From the NCBI RefSeq assembly GCF_010092505.1, contig NZ_CP048021.1:3268439-3332438 (forward strand): a stretch of 64,000 bases of DNA. Direction: 5' to 3'. A model generated the notes under the pieces. It was not told where the DNA came from. It saw only the letters and a list, made by a program, of their open reading frames with translations, and searched no databases. Position 1 is the first letter of the stretch, and every line of letters begins with the position of its first letter. The position numbers and the translations under genes are program-made. Positions 43,784 to 53,174 of the stretch are shown here, one piece after another. The DNA is from Virgibacillus sp. MSP4-1. Its GTDB lineage: Bacteria > Bacillota > Bacilli > Bacillales > Alkalibacillaceae.

Positions 43784-44707
43784 TCAAACATCCACATTTC
43801 CCCCTGAAAGCACGCACACCACATTTTTATCCTTCATTCCTAACTTTCCATTCATTGCAGCTGCCACGGTCACTGCACTGGAAGGTTCAATCAGCTGTTT
43901 CATACGTTCCAGCACAAACTTCTGAGCCTGTTTGATCTCTTCATCTGAAACAAGGACAAGGTTATCCAGAAATTTTTGAAGAACAGGAAATGTCATATGT
44001 CCAGGCTGACTGGTTCTGAGTCCATCAGCAATCGTGGTGGTCTCAGGTATCGCTGTGATCTTTTTATTTTTCAAAGAAAGAAATGTATCGTTGGCTGTTT
44101 CGGGCTCAACCCCGATGACTTTCACTTTTGGTTTCGTTTGTTTAATGGCTGTTAAAATTCCTGATATTAGTCCGCCACCACCAATAGGAACAACAACAGC
44201 ATCCACATCCTCCAGTTGCTCCATGATTTCTAAACCGATGGTGCCCTGCCCAGCCATTATCAAGGGATCATCATAGGGTGGAATAAACATCCCGTTATGT
44301 TCGTCTGCCAGCTCTTTTGCTCTTGGCAGACGCTCTGCTGAAGTGGTTCCGCACTCTTCAATTTTTCCTCCGTAGGCTTTGATTGCGTTTTTCTTGCTTT
44401 CGGCTGCATCAACAGGTGTCACAATAGTAGCCTGTATACCTAATTGCCGGGCTATATAAGCCACCGCCTGACCGTGGTTCCCACTAGAGGCTGCCGTTAC
44501 ATATGTAGTCCCTTCCCGTGCGGCCTTTTTCACTTTATTGGAAGCTCCACGAATTTTAAACGATCCGGTTTTCTGCAAGTGTTCTGCTTTACAATACATC
44601 TCATTCCCGCAAATTTCACTAAGCTGAGAAGAATGGAGAATAGGAGTTTCATGAATGTAATCAGCGATGTTTTCACGAGCCTGTAAAATATCATGCACAA
44701 TAATCAT
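43784..44707 (-). CDS. threonine dehydratase/serine racemase-type PLP enzyme
   Basis: This 307-residue protein is a fold type II PLP enzyme. The PLP-binding Lys is in GSFKIRGASNKV, the phosphate-binding loop in GGGGLISG, and SSGNHGQAVAYIA binds the substrate. Without a C-terminal ACT regulatory domain it fits the catabolic TdcB or serine-racemase type rather than biosynthetic IlvA. AAGGTGG lies before the ATG at 44707. The substrate (Thr, Ser or both) is not decided by sequence. Confidence 0.88.
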   Translation of the reverse strand: MIIVHDILQARENIADYIHETPILHSSQLSEICGNEMYCKAEHLQKTGSFKIRGASNKVKKAAREGTTYVTAASSGNHGQAVAYIARQLGIQATIVTPVDAAESKKNAIKAYGGKIEECGTTSAERLPRAKELADEHNGMFIPPYDDPLIMAGQGTIGLEIMEQLEDVDAVVVPIGGGGLISGILTAIKQTKPKVKVIGVEPETANDTFLSLKNKKITAIPETTTIADGLRTSQPGHMTFPVLQKFLDNLVLVSDEEIKQAQKFVLERMKQLIEPSSAVTVAAAMNGKLGMKDKNVVCVLSGGNVDV

Positions 44708-44994
44708 GTCCGCCCACCTTCCTTTATATCTATTTTCAATGAAGATTAAGTGTCTGGAATCTTTCAGCAAATGTTAATTGTTTACTATGGTAACATACGC
44801 TCATGATTTTGGTGTGTCTTGTATAAAAATGCTGTTACAAAGGCGAAATTACCTAATATTTTCCATAACTCAAGAAACCGCCCACAAAAGGATCATGATT
44901 TATTGCTATGTGTTTTATGGGCACTAAAATATCGTTCGGAAATTTCTGACATATGGTATAATTGGGTGAGGAATTTTAAAAGGGTGTGAATCAT

Positions 44995-45450
44995 GTGAGT
45001 ATTCCGTTTGAAGTGAAGCGTACGATTCAGGTATCCAGACAAAGAGTTTTTGAGAGCTTACTTGATCTTGACGCTGCAGACCATTGGATGCAGGGACTTG
45101 TGCGAATGGAGCGGTTGGATGATGGCCCCATGAAAGAGGGGAGCGAGTGGAAGGAAACAAGAAAGATGTTTGGAAAAGAGGCTACTGAACATTTTGAAGT
45201 TGTCGAGCTTAAGGAACCGGAGAAAATTGTCCTGCGCTGTGATGGAACGAAAGGAACAACAGGCAAAGGAGAATTTGTCTTTACATATCGAATCATTTCA
45301 ACAGAAGAAAGCTCAGAAATCACTCTTTTTGGGGAGATCAGAGGGCTTACTGGTCTGACAAAACTGTTTGGAAAAATGATGGCGGGCTCCTTCAGGAAAG
45401 CCTGTGCCAGGGACCTCGATGCGCTAATCGCATATTTGAAGAAGGATTAA
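44995..45450 (+). CDS. SRPBCC (START/Bet v1-like) family protein
   Basis: This 151-residue protein starts with a strand and helices (FEVKRTIQVSRQRVFESLLDLDAADHWMQG) and continues through the beta sheet to a long C-terminal helix, the SRPBCC/polyketide-cyclase fold. It would bind a hydrophobic ligand. GTG 44995 lies six bases after AAAGGGTGTG. It stands alone, with a terminator at 45518. Confidence 0.8.
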   Translation: MSIPFEVKRTIQVSRQRVFESLLDLDAADHWMQGLVRMERLDDGPMKEGSEWKETRKMFGKEATEHFEVVELKEPEKIVLRCDGTKGTTGKGEFVFTYRIISTEESSEITLFGEIRGLTGLTKLFGKMMAGSFRKACARDLDALIAYLKKD

Positions 45451-45517
45451 ACCAATAACGTGCAGGGTGGGTCTGTTTATTTTTGATAAAAAAAGATAGA
45501 TAAATCAGTCCATTCGT

Positions 45518-45554
45518 AAAGCGATTGTTCACAGAGAACAGTCGCTTTTTTTAT
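45518..45554 (+). terminator. rho-independent terminator
   Basis: AAAGCGATTGTTC and GAACAGTCGCTTT pair around ACAGA, followed by TTTTTA. Confidence 0.8.
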
Positions 45555-45704
45555 GAATAATGCTAATTGGATCAGGGTTACGCAGCAGGAAGGCCAAATA
45601 CAAATGCCTAACTTTATTTAAGAATGATTTAAGAATTATATAAGAGTGATTTTAGAAATGGTTTGTATGATGATTACAGAGCTCAAAACAAGGAGGAAAT
45701 CATC

Positions 45705-45935
45705 TTGGAAACCATTAACAAAAGAATGCGAGCTGGCAGAATTGTTTATTTTGTATTAGCTATTATTTTCGCATTAAGTGTCACTGTTCAGATCATTTTA
45801 GCAGGTATGGGGACATTTATGAATCCAGTAAATTGGATGAAACACATCAGATTTGCTCACCTGTTTGGATTTAATGTACCGATATTTATGTTGATTTTTG
45901 CATTGGTCGGTGCATTGACTCGCTGGGAGATATAA
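45705..45935 (+). CDS. small DUF6220-like membrane protein
   Basis: This 76-residue protein has two membrane helices (IVYFVLAIIFALSVTVQIILAGMG and FGFNVPIFMLIFALVGALT) and resembles short DUF6220-type proteins. It starts at TTG 45705 behind AAGGAGG. The C-terminus is cut short relative to longer family members (normally four helices) and is followed directly by a response-regulator fragment, so it may be truncated by a deletion. Confidence 0.6.
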   Translation: METINKRMRAGRIVYFVLAIIFALSVTVQIILAGMGTFMNPVNWMKHIRFAHLFGFNVPIFMLIFALVGALTRWEI

Positions 45936-46057
45936 CCACCGTCACGGTCCATATAAGGAAGATACGGGAAAAGATAGAGGAGGCTCCAGCCAGCCCAGCG
46001 TATATTGAAACGATATGGGGAGTAGGCTATCGATTTAAAAAGGAAAAAGGGAAATGA
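45936..46057 (+). pseudogene. OmpR-family response regulator C-terminal fragment
   Basis: The 40 codons after the previous stop read VTVHIRKIREKIEEAPASPAYIETIWGVGYRF, the recognition helix and wing of an OmpR/PhoB DNA-binding domain, then a basic tail and TGA. There is no receiver domain and no start. A deletion probably joined the membrane-protein gene to the end of a two-component regulator. Confidence 0.8.
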
Positions 46058-46207
46058 CCTAAGCGGAGTTCAAAGGAGCTTCGTTTATCTTGTAGAAGGA
46101 TTAAGTTAAAATGGGGATACTGATAGGATTTTATAAAAGGGGTTGAAAGAATCTATCTGGCTGAGATCTTTTGATACCAGGTATGGAATTTAAAGGAGGA
46201 ATCGCAC

Positions 46208-46789
46208 ATGAGACAGAAAAATGACGGGAACAATCAAAAGGAGCTGTCTTTTGAACAGCGGGAGGAATTACTCCGAGTATTACAGGCACGCTTTGAGAAA
46301 AACATGCACCGGCATAAGGAACTTGATTGGGCTCAAATTCAGGAAAGACTGGAAAGGAATCCTGATAAACTGTGGTCACTTCATGAAATGGAAAGAACGG
46401 AAGGTGAACCGGATGTAATTGGGTATTATGAAAAGACGGAGAAGTATATATTTTGCGATTGTTCAACGGAAAGTCCTAAAGGCCGGAGAAGTGTTTGTTA
46501 TGATCGCGAGGCATTGGAGTCCCGGAAAAAAAATAAACCGGAAAATTCCGCAATGGATATGGCTGCTGAGATGGGCATTGAACTTTTAACAAAAGAACAG
46601 TACCGCACGTTGCAGGATCTGGAGCATTTTGATAAGAAAACTTCGAGCTGGGTACGAACACCATCTGATATTAGAGAACTTGGGGGTGCACTTTTTTGTG
46701 ACTTCCGTTATGGACATGTTTTCGTGTATCACAATGGTGCTTCGTCGTACTATAGCTCGAGAGGATTTCGCGGGTTGCTGAGGGTTTGA
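46208..46789 (+). CDS. DUF4256-family protein
   Basis: This 193-residue protein matches DUF4256: LLRVLQARFEKNMHRHKELDWAQIQERLE, EMERTEGEPDVIGYYEKTEKYIFCDCSTESPKGRRSVCYDREAL and TSSWVRTPSDIRELGGALFCDFRYGHVFVYHNGA. AAAGGAGGA precedes the ATG. The function is unknown; it is soluble. Confidence 0.88.
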   Translation: MRQKNDGNNQKELSFEQREELLRVLQARFEKNMHRHKELDWAQIQERLERNPDKLWSLHEMERTEGEPDVIGYYEKTEKYIFCDCSTESPKGRRSVCYDREALESRKKNKPENSAMDMAAEMGIELLTKEQYRTLQDLEHFDKKTSSWVRTPSDIRELGGALFCDFRYGHVFVYHNGASSYYSSRGFRGLLRV

Positions 46790-47212
46790 ATTTACAGAGC
46801 TGTTTAAAAAATCAAATGACGGGAAAATAACTCATAAAGAAGATTTTAGAAAAAATAAGAGTTTGCAGCTGACAACCCTGAATTGGACAAGCGGGTAACC
46901 TACTGGAACAGAGAGAAAAAAGAATACGCTCAGGCTTTTCGATATAGCAGAAATTTTAAAGTCCATTGCTTATTTATTTTGCGGAATGGAACATACTAAT
47001 AAAAAATGCTGCCTTGTGAAGAGACAAAAATGGCCTGCAGACGGGAAAATACCCGGGGGTACCGCATCCATCGGTTACGATAGGAGGACTATATGTTTAG
47101 TGAATTATCGGAATACTCTTTTATATATCAAAAGTTCCTTATTGTGCCGAAAAAATGTTATAATTCTGATGTATGTTACTTAGTAATGTAATGATTGATA
47201 GGAGTGAAATAA
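46790..47212. other. gene-free stretch before the aldolase
   Basis: About 420 bases without a convincing gene. TATAAT at 47159-47164 is a candidate -10 for the aldolase, with a weak -35 (TTCCTT/TCCTTA). Short open frames here have no proper ribosome binding site. Confidence 0.4.
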
Positions 47213-48109
47213 ATGCAGGAAAAACATTTAGACAGAATGAAAAACGGAAAAGGCTTTATTGCTGCACTTGACCAAAGTGGTGGAAGTACACCAAAAGCAC
47301 TTGCTGGGTATGGAGTGACAGAAGATCAATATTCAAATGAGGACGAAATGTTTGATCTTGTACATGAGATGAGAACTCGAATTATTACAGCACCAGCCTT
47401 TGATCCTGAGAAGATTCTTGGCGCTATTCTTTTTGAGCAGACCATGGATCGCGAAATCGAAGGAAAATATACTGGCGATTACTTAGCAAATGTAAAAGGC
47501 ATTGTACCATTCCTTAAAGTGGATAAAGGTCTTGCTGAAGAATCTAATGGTGTTCAGAAAATGAAACCTATTCACGACCTGGACGAAACGCTGAAAAGAG
47601 CCAATGAGCGTGGAATGTTCGGAACTAAAATGCGTTCTGTCATTAAAGAAGCAAACGAAGAAGGCATTAAAGAAGTTGTCGATCAGCAATTTGAAGTTGG
47701 TCAGAAGATTATTGATGCCGGACTTGTTCCAATTATTGAGCCTGAGGTGGACATTAACAGTGCCGATAAAGCACAATCCGAGGAAATCTTAAAACAGGAA
47801 ATCAAAAAGCATCTTGACCAGTTAAATGAAAATGAACTTGTTATGCTGAAGCTTTCCATTCCAACAAATCCAAATCACTATAAAGAGCTCATCGATCATC
47901 CACAGGTTGTCCGTGTTGTTGCTCTATCTGGCGGATATTCCCGTGATGAAGCAAATGAGAAGCTTAAGGATAACGAAGGACTAATTGCAAGCTTCTCCAG
48001 AGCTCTAAGTGCAGAATTAAGAGTTAATCAATCTGACGAAGAGTTCAACACTACATTAAAAGAAGCTGTTGATTCCATTTATGACGCTTCTGTAAATAAA
48101 AATAACTAA
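47213..48109 (+). CDS. class I fructose-bisphosphate aldolase
   Basis: This 298-residue enzyme is of the short bacterial class I aldolase type: [70 protein letters not shown] and [13 protein letters not shown]. The Lys in VMLKLSIP is the likely Schiff-base residue. It cleaves fructose-1,6-bisphosphate in glycolysis without metal. It is a monocistronic unit with a strong terminator after it. Confidence 0.93.
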   Translation: MQEKHLDRMKNGKGFIAALDQSGGSTPKALAGYGVTEDQYSNEDEMFDLVHEMRTRIITAPAFDPEKILGAILFEQTMDREIEGKYTGDYLANVKGIVPFLKVDKGLAEESNGVQKMKPIHDLDETLKRANERGMFGTKMRSVIKEANEEGIKEVVDQQFEVGQKIIDAGLVPIIEPEVDINSADKAQSEEILKQEIKKHLDQLNENELVMLKLSIPTNPNHYKELIDHPQVVRVVALSGGYSRDEANEKLKDNEGLIASFSRALSAELRVNQSDEEFNTTLKEAVDSIYDASVNKNN

Positions 48110-48133
48110 TAAAAGCCTTTCAGAGTAAAAGGT

Positions 48134-48178
48134 CAAAAATCCTCACAAATGAAACTGTCATTTGTGAGGATTTTTTTC
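48134..48178. terminator. bidirectional terminator
   Basis: AATCCTCACAAATG and CATTTGTGAGGATT form a 14-bp stem around AAACTGT, followed by TTTTTT. It ends the aldolase transcript and faces a small minus-strand gene. Confidence 0.88.
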
Positions 48179-48391
48179 GACAACATTCGACCGATTTCGG
48201 GTGGTGACAGGCACCCCGTAAAAGAACTGCCACCCGATAATCCCATTGACCGTAGCCATGAGTCCGAATAATAGGTAATCTCCGTATGGTTCGGGCAGAA
48301 CTAGATCCAATCCTAACCACATACCAGCTGTAGAGGCCCCAATCAATGCACCAATCAGCCCTTTATACAATCTCTTCATGTCTATGCACAC
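48158..48391 (-). CDS. small membrane protein
   Basis: This protein of about 77 residues has two helices (KGLIGALIGASTAGMWLGLDLVL and YLLFGLMATVNGIIGWQFFYGV). The frame starts at GTG 48391 or ATG 48379 behind AAGGTGG. The last 18 codons run into a dispersed repeat and the terminator, so the natural C-terminus may have been altered by repeat insertion. The family is not recognised. Confidence 0.5.
   Translation of the reverse strand: MCIDMKRLYKGLIGALIGASTAGMWLGLDLVLPEPYGDYLLFGLMATVNGIIGWQFFYGVPVTTRNRSNVVEKNPHK
48198..48217. repeat. GGTGACAGGCACC dispersed repeat
   Basis: CGGGTGGTGACAGGCACCCCG. The same 13-base core occurs at 61363 (inverse) and 61473, and at the IS110 insertion site (50077-50083 joined to 51960-51964). 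Confidence 0.7.
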
Positions 48392-48469
48392 ACCACCTTA
48401 TGAATATAAATAAAGTCCCTTATATAGACATCTTATGATGAGAATACCCCGATATAACAAGAATCTTGT

Positions 48470-48565
48470 CTAATGGTTGTCCCAGTACTTCCTTGGGACT
48501 GTCCCTCACTGCACTAAAGCGCTAAAGGGTCTTGTAGTGCATTCGGCCTACACACTCTCCATTGA
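48470..48565. repeat. two short hairpins
   Basis: GTCCCAGTAC...GGGAC and TGCACTA...TAGTGCA lie in the gene-free gap 48392-48651 before the lipoprotein gene. They look like dispersed repeat scraps; no function is seen. Confidence 0.35.
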
Positions 48566-48651
48566 TTTAGTTATTTGGTAATATTGACCATTTAATGAAA
48601 TAGCATCAATGTTAATAGTAAACGATTGCCGTTATAAGGGGTGTGTAGGGA

Positions 48652-50058
48652 TTGAAAAAGTTTGCTTTGCTGTTATTCTGTTTCATTATTGCTTTATCTG
48701 CCTGCAGTAAGGATGATGCATCACAGAACAAGCCAGATGAAAAGACAGGAGCTGAGAATCAGCAGAGTCAGGAGAACGATTTACTCGACATCTCCGTTCT
48801 TTCCGCTGTGGATCCTTCCAGGGAGGGCATGAAGAATCAGACTGGTGGAATTTTAATGGAGGAGCTGTCTTTTCAGCAGGAACTCGACATGAATGTGGAA
48901 GAATTTATGTCTGAAAAGAAACAGGAGCTGACAGGTCAGTTAGAAACAGTAGCCACTGAGACACAGGATCCGGAGAAGCTGGAGCATGCTTTGGTAAAAT
49001 TACTCGGTACACCAAATTATGCTTCCGCCATCGAGACAGCTGAAGCTTATAAGCCCGATTTTCCAGAGCCCGAATTACCGGGTGCAAAGCGGGCAAATGA
49101 TGAAGAGGACGGGAAAATCACTGAAAATGGAAAAGCGATCCTTTTACTGGATGCCAGCTCCAGCATGCTATTAAAGGTCGATGGAAAAGTGAAAATGAAC
49201 ATAGCCAAAGAGGCCGTTCAGGAGTTTGCAGATGTAATCGGTCAGAAACAGGATGTATCCCTGATTGTTTATGGACATAAAGGATCAGAAGCCGATGCCG
49301 ACAAACAAAAGTCCTGTAAGGGAATTGAGGAAATTTATCCGATGGGTTCCTATGACAAGAAAAAGTTCAAGGCATCCCTCAATAAATTTGAAAGTAAGGG
49401 ATGGACACCATTAGCTGGTGCGATTGAAAAAGCCGCAGAAATGAGTAAAGGTTTGAAAGGTGAAATAACAGTATATATTGTAAGCGATGGAGTCGAGACC
49501 TGTGATGGCGATCCGGTTGCAGCTGCCAAGTCGTTTTCTGAAGACAATGATCATCGAAAGGTAAACATTATCGGTTTTAATGTAGATCAGGATGCAGAAA
49601 AGCAATTGAAAAAAGTTTCAGAGGCCGGAAATGGTGAGTATTACTCTGCGAATCATGCAGACGATTTAAAAGAAACCATTGAGTATGAATGGCTGCCTTC
49701 CCGTGTTGACTTAGCATGGGCTCATACGAAAGCACCGGGCCCATGGGAAATTTTAGACAAATATGATGAATATGATGTGGATCATGATAAAATCAGAGCA
49801 CTGGTAAAAAAGGAAAAGGAACGATATGATGAGGCTGTGTCGATTTTACGGCAGGAAGAATTGGTTTCTAATGAAGTCATCGATGAATTACGGGATCTAA
49901 TATCAGAAAATTATAGCCTCCGATTTGATGAACTTCAGGAGTTAAGGTCAGAAAAGCTGGATGAAGTCGATGCAATCGCCGATGATATCAGGGAACGCGT
50001 AGACCAATGGAAAGAAGAAATGCTCAGAAAAAAAGATGAACAAGGCGACCTGTGGTAA
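48652..50058 (+). CDS. VWA-domain lipoprotein
   Basis: This 468-residue lipoprotein (signal then LSAC) has a von Willebrand factor A domain at about 160-340: ILLLDASSSM (MIDAS D-x-S-x-S), the Thr in KGWTPLAGAIEKA, and VYIVSDGVETCDGDP. The C-terminal 100 residues are a charged helical region (VKKEKERYDEAVSILRQEE...). It is held at the outer face of the membrane and would bind a metal-dependent ligand or partner. TTG 48652 follows AAGGGGTG at a reasonable distance. Confidence 0.88.
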   Translation: MKKFALLLFCFIIALSACSKDDASQNKPDEKTGAENQQSQENDLLDISVLSAVDPSREGMKNQTGGILMEELSFQQELDMNVEEFMSEKKQELTGQLETVATETQDPEKLEHALVKLLGTPNYASAIETAEAYKPDFPEPELPGAKRANDEEDGKITENGKAILLLDASSSMLLKVDGKVKMNIAKEAVQEFADVIGQKQDVSLIVYGHKGSEADADKQKSCKGIEEIYPMGSYDKKKFKASLNKFESKGWTPLAGAIEKAAEMSKGLKGEITVYIVSDGVETCDGDPVAAAKSFSEDNDHRKVNIIGFNVDQDAEKQLKKVSEAGNGEYYSANHADDLKETIEYEWLPSRVDLAWAHTKAPGPWEILDKYDEYDVDHDKIRALVKKEKERYDEAVSILRQEELVSNEVIDELRDLISENYSLRFDELQELRSEKLDEVDAIADDIRERVDQWKEEMLRKKDEQGDLW

Positions 50059-50196
50059 TTCGACAAAATTCGGGTGGTGACAGCGTATAATGGAAAATAA
50101 GTCAAACTTTAATTTTAAGGAAAAAAGGTCGACCTTAACTAAAGCCCTCCATTTCCATTTTTTGAAAGACTCATCTACCACAGAAACTTTATAATA

Positions 50197-50376
50197 GGGC
50201 TTCTCTAGAACGTGAAAGGACCTTGCGTTTCATCCTACAGAGGATACCGCCTAGTAAATATAAACTTAGATTTCACGTATTATTCGTACTTGTAGGACAA
50301 GATCCATAACGCTGTCACTCGAGGTCAAAAGCCTCAGGCACGATGTACAATGTGATCTAACGTCCTAGAGAAGCCC
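50197..50376 (-). ncRNA. putative bridge RNA of the IS110 element
   Basis: Arms GGGCTTCTCTAGAACGT (50197-50213) and ACGTCCTAGAGAAGCCC (50360-50376) close a 180-base structure with one mismatch. Read on the minus strand, the first internal loop has GUGCCU (50341-50336), a GAGG/CCUC hairpin, then GUGACAG (50318-50312). These equal, in sense and antisense, the two halves of the real target GTGACAG/GCAC with a shared core. A second loop has AUACG (50280-50276) and UACUAG (50256-50251), which match the two element ends. This is the target-loop and donor-loop layout of IS110 bridge RNAs. Confidence 0.78.
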
Positions 50377-50437
50377 CGTTTTGGGTTCAAAAGGTATTTC
50401 TGTATTCTTGCTTACATCATTCGAATTTACAGTATTT

Positions 50438-51847
50438 CTAAGCTGACAATTCTTCGTTCGATAAGACGAACTTCTCATAAAATAGGCTGGCGTTTTTCCT
50501 GTGCAGCTTTTTGCTAATCTGATCTTGAAGTGTGTAATCTTCATGACTTGTCCGGTACAACGTTTGGTGTTTAATCATGGAATAGGCTAAACGAATCATG
50601 CGATTTCCTATCGCTATATACGCTTGTCTGGGGTATTTTCCGCGTTCTAATAGGGCTAAATATTTCTGTTTCATATCGGGATTGTTCCTGGCTAGAGTTC
50701 TCCCTACCTGGTAAACGATGTTTCGGAAAGTCCGCCTTCCCTGTTTAGAAACGGCATAATAAGACGGACTTCTGTCCCCTGATTGTTTTACGATAGGATT
50801 TGTCCCTGCCATTTTAATAAGTTGCCCCGCATGATCGAAATCGGAAATATCGCCCATTTCCGCATATAATTCTGCTCCCGTTACGACCCCGATTCCTGAA
50901 ACACTTAACGTCACAGCTCCTTCTGTTTGTACAAACAAGTCTTCAATTTGCCTTTCTAAATTCTTAATTTGTCTCTCTAATAACTCCAACTGATCTAATT
51001 GCTGTTTTAATAAGTAATGTTCGACCTGAAGGTCGTCTTTTGGTTTGGATATGGAGTATTTCGCAAATGCCAAAAGAGTCTCAATGGATTGATCGCGCAT
51101 TTTTAAATTCTCGCGAATGGAAAGTTCACGTAACCCTTCTGCTCCAAGGGATAAGATATCGCTCGGGTGAAGGCAGTGTCGCATGATATAACGTGGCGCT
51201 TTACCAAATAACTGTGAAAATGGTTTTACGTTTCTATGCTTACCATCCTTCCAGACACTTTTCCCCTGGAATTCCCGAAAGATATAGTCAAGATAAACAC
51301 GAATAAGATTTTTTACTGCTGTTTCTCCTTTGACTAATTCACGACGAGCACGAGTAAGTTTTTGAAGATCATGTACCTTGCCAGTTGCTAACTCGCTTGA
51401 AGTACCCCGTCCGTATATAATTGACTGGACAATAGCCATAAGGTCGAGGTTATCAGTCTTTGACCCATTCAAAATAGACTTTCGTTCATTGGCCGTTGTC
51501 GCGGCATTCAAAATACGAACTTGGTACCCTTCATCTTTACTATGATGTACCAGATCCTCATAATAGTGACCAGTTGTTTCCACACCCATGACGACTTTTT
51601 TAAAGTTATGTTGATCCATCTCATTTTTTATATGATGCTTAAGTTTCTGAAAGCCAGACATCGATGCATCAAACTCAAAAGGCCGAACTAGAATCTCTCC
51701 ATAAAATGTACAAATCATTCCTTTATGGGTATATTTCGCTGCATCTACCGCCACAATTAATAAATTTTCTGCACCTACTTTTCGAAGAAAATCCGCCCAT
51801 CGACTTCCATTTTTCCCTTGAATATGGTTCAATAATGAGGAAACCAT
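50438..51847 (-). CDS. IS110-family DEDD transposase
   Basis: This protein of about 469 residues has the N-terminal DEDD RuvC-like domain (D in VAVDAAKYTHKG, E in MGVETTGHYYEDL, D-x-x-x-D in SKTDNLDLMAI) and the C-terminal transposase_20 domain with its catalytic Ser region (LSVSGIGVVTGAELYAEMGDISDFDHAGQLIKMAGTNPIVKQSG). IS110 recombinases integrate by an RNA-guided mechanism. AAGGAG abuts the upstream ATG at 51856, so the ATG at 51847 is the better start. It appears intact. Confidence 0.93.
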   Translation of the reverse strand: MVSSLLNHIQGKNGSRWADFLRKVGAENLLIVAVDAAKYTHKGMICTFYGEILVRPFEFDASMSGFQKLKHHIKNEMDQHNFKKVVMGVETTGHYYEDLVHHSKDEGYQVRILNAATTANERKSILNGSKTDNLDLMAIVQSIIYGRGTSSELATGKVHDLQKLTRARRELVKGETAVKNLIRVYLDYIFREFQGKSVWKDGKHRNVKPFSQLFGKAPRYIMRHCLHPSDILSLGAEGLRELSIRENLKMRDQSIETLLAFAKYSISKPKDDLQVEHYLLKQQLDQLELLERQIKNLERQIEDLFVQTEGAVTLSVSGIGVVTGAELYAEMGDISDFDHAGQLIKMAGTNPIVKQSGDRSPSYYAVSKQGRRTFRNIVYQVGRTLARNNPDMKQKYLALLERGKYPRQAYIAIGNRMIRLAYSMIKHQTLYRTSHEDYTLQDQISKKLHRKNASLFYEKFVLSNEELSA

Positions 51848-51983
51848 CGTTTTCATCTCCTTAATTGGGTTAGTAATTGGAAGTTCTGTGGTAGGTACTT
51901 CTATTTTACAATGAAAACGGTGGTTTTTTATATGGAATAGAACCTATTTTCTATACTAGGCACCAGATCAAGGAGGTACATCA

Positions 51984-53174
51984 TTGAACAAGAAAGACAT
52001 CGCCAATATTCGTAAACAGTTTAAAGTAAATAATGATCTACTGACGATTAGTGAAATTTTTAATGTGTATATTATGAAAGAGTCCAGCGAGGTTTATCAT
52101 TATCAGAGTATGCCTTTTGAAATGCTGGAAGAGGAACAGAAGGAACTATTTATGAATAACTTTAAAAAGGTGCTCACCGGTCAGCTCGACCAGAAATTAT
52201 TTGAACTTAAATTCCAGCGTGATGCGGAAAACAACAGTCAGCGTATTCTTCATCAGGGGATGCTTAGTCAAACCTCTGAAGACTGGACGAATCAAATGCT
52301 TCAAATCGTAGAAAAAATACTGAAGGATAAGCAGTATGATATGGATATTGTTGTTACCTTTATCCGTGGTGAATACATGAAGCCTATGAAAAAACGCAAT
52401 GATGAGACGGAAGAAAGTGAGCGGGACACGGTTTATTCCCATCCTTTCATTCTTTGCAGTGTGAACCAGACGCAGGACCCGAAAAAAGAACTGCTGTTTG
52501 ACTATGTGGAGAAGGAATTTAAGTATAATATTGCTGTTGATCCTGTTATCGATTTAAAAACGCCCATCTCTGGATTTTTGTTTCCGACCATTACAGACAA
52601 TGCGTCAGATGTTAATCACATCCTTTATTCCGCCGGGAAAGACGCAGATATGAATGAACATTTTATAGAGGAAGTCATAAACGCGGAAGAAGTAATCACA
52701 GCTGAAGAGGAGAAATTTGTTTTTGAAGAAGTTGTCAAAAACGTAGCCGGGGAACAGATGAATACGTCTACCCTTTCCAATGTTTACGAAGAGGTTCACC
52801 GTGTGCTGGAAGAAAATGAGGAAGAGGATTCCCCGAAGTTAGATTATAAAGATGTTGGAAAGGTTCTAAAGAGCAGCGGAGTAGAGGATATAAATGAGGA
52901 AAAGCTGGAAACAGCCTTTAAGAGTGTTGTTGATGATGAAAAGTATGAGTTGAAGGCAAATAACATCATTCCGAAATATGACTCAAAATCCATCAAAATT
53001 AAAACAAAGGTAGCGGATATTTCCGTAAGTCCGCAAGACCTGAGTTATGTTCGCCAGGTTGACGTAAATGGAAAGCTTTACTTAATGATTGAAGTCGAGG
53101 AAAATACTGTGATTGATGGCTTTGAAATGATCCCGGAGGCTTTATTCAAAAAGGCTCCGGAAGATACAGAATAA
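51984..53174 (+). CDS. DUF4317-family protein
   Basis: This 396-residue protein matches DUF4317 (MNKKDIANIRKQFKVNNDLLTISEIFNVYIMKESSEVYH..., SHPFILCSVNQTQDPKKELLFDYVEKEFKYN). Its function is unknown. TTG 51984 follows AAGGAGGT. The IS110 element lies only 24 bases upstream, so the original promoter may have been displaced. Confidence 0.88.
   Translation: MNKKDIANIRKQFKVNNDLLTISEIFNVYIMKESSEVYHYQSMPFEMLEEEQKELFMNNFKKVLTGQLDQKLFELKFQRDAENNSQRILHQGMLSQTSEDWTNQMLQIVEKILKDKQYDMDIVVTFIRGEYMKPMKKRNDETEESERDTVYSHPFILCSVNQTQDPKKELLFDYVEKEFKYNIAVDPVIDLKTPISGFLFPTITDNASDVNHILYSAGKDADMNEHFIEEVINAEEVITAEEEKFVFEEVVKNVAGEQMNTSTLSNVYEEVHRVLEENEEEDSPKLDYKDVGKVLKSSGVEDINEEKLETAFKSVVDDEKYELKANNIIPKYDSKSIKIKTKVADISVSPQDLSYVRQVDVNGKLYLMIEVEENTVIDGFEMIPEALFKKAPEDTE

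Larger units (their letters stand above)
50084..51959 (-). mobile_element. IS110-family insertion sequence with bridge RNA
   Basis: The boundaries are deduced by joining the flanks: 50077-50083 GTGACAG and 51960 onward GCACC rebuild the GGTGACAGGCACC repeat seen elsewhere in the window. The dinucleotide AG (CT on the transposase strand) is present at both junctions (50082-50083 and 51958-51959). There are no terminal inverted repeats, as expected of IS110 elements. The element holds one DEDD transposase and, in the 354 bases after it, a structured RNA. Confidence 0.85.

Noticed and set aside
51860..51957. Bridge RNA in the 5' flank of the IS110 transposase
   Set aside because: Only about 100 bases, with no closing stem and no match to the target; the 3' flank has both.
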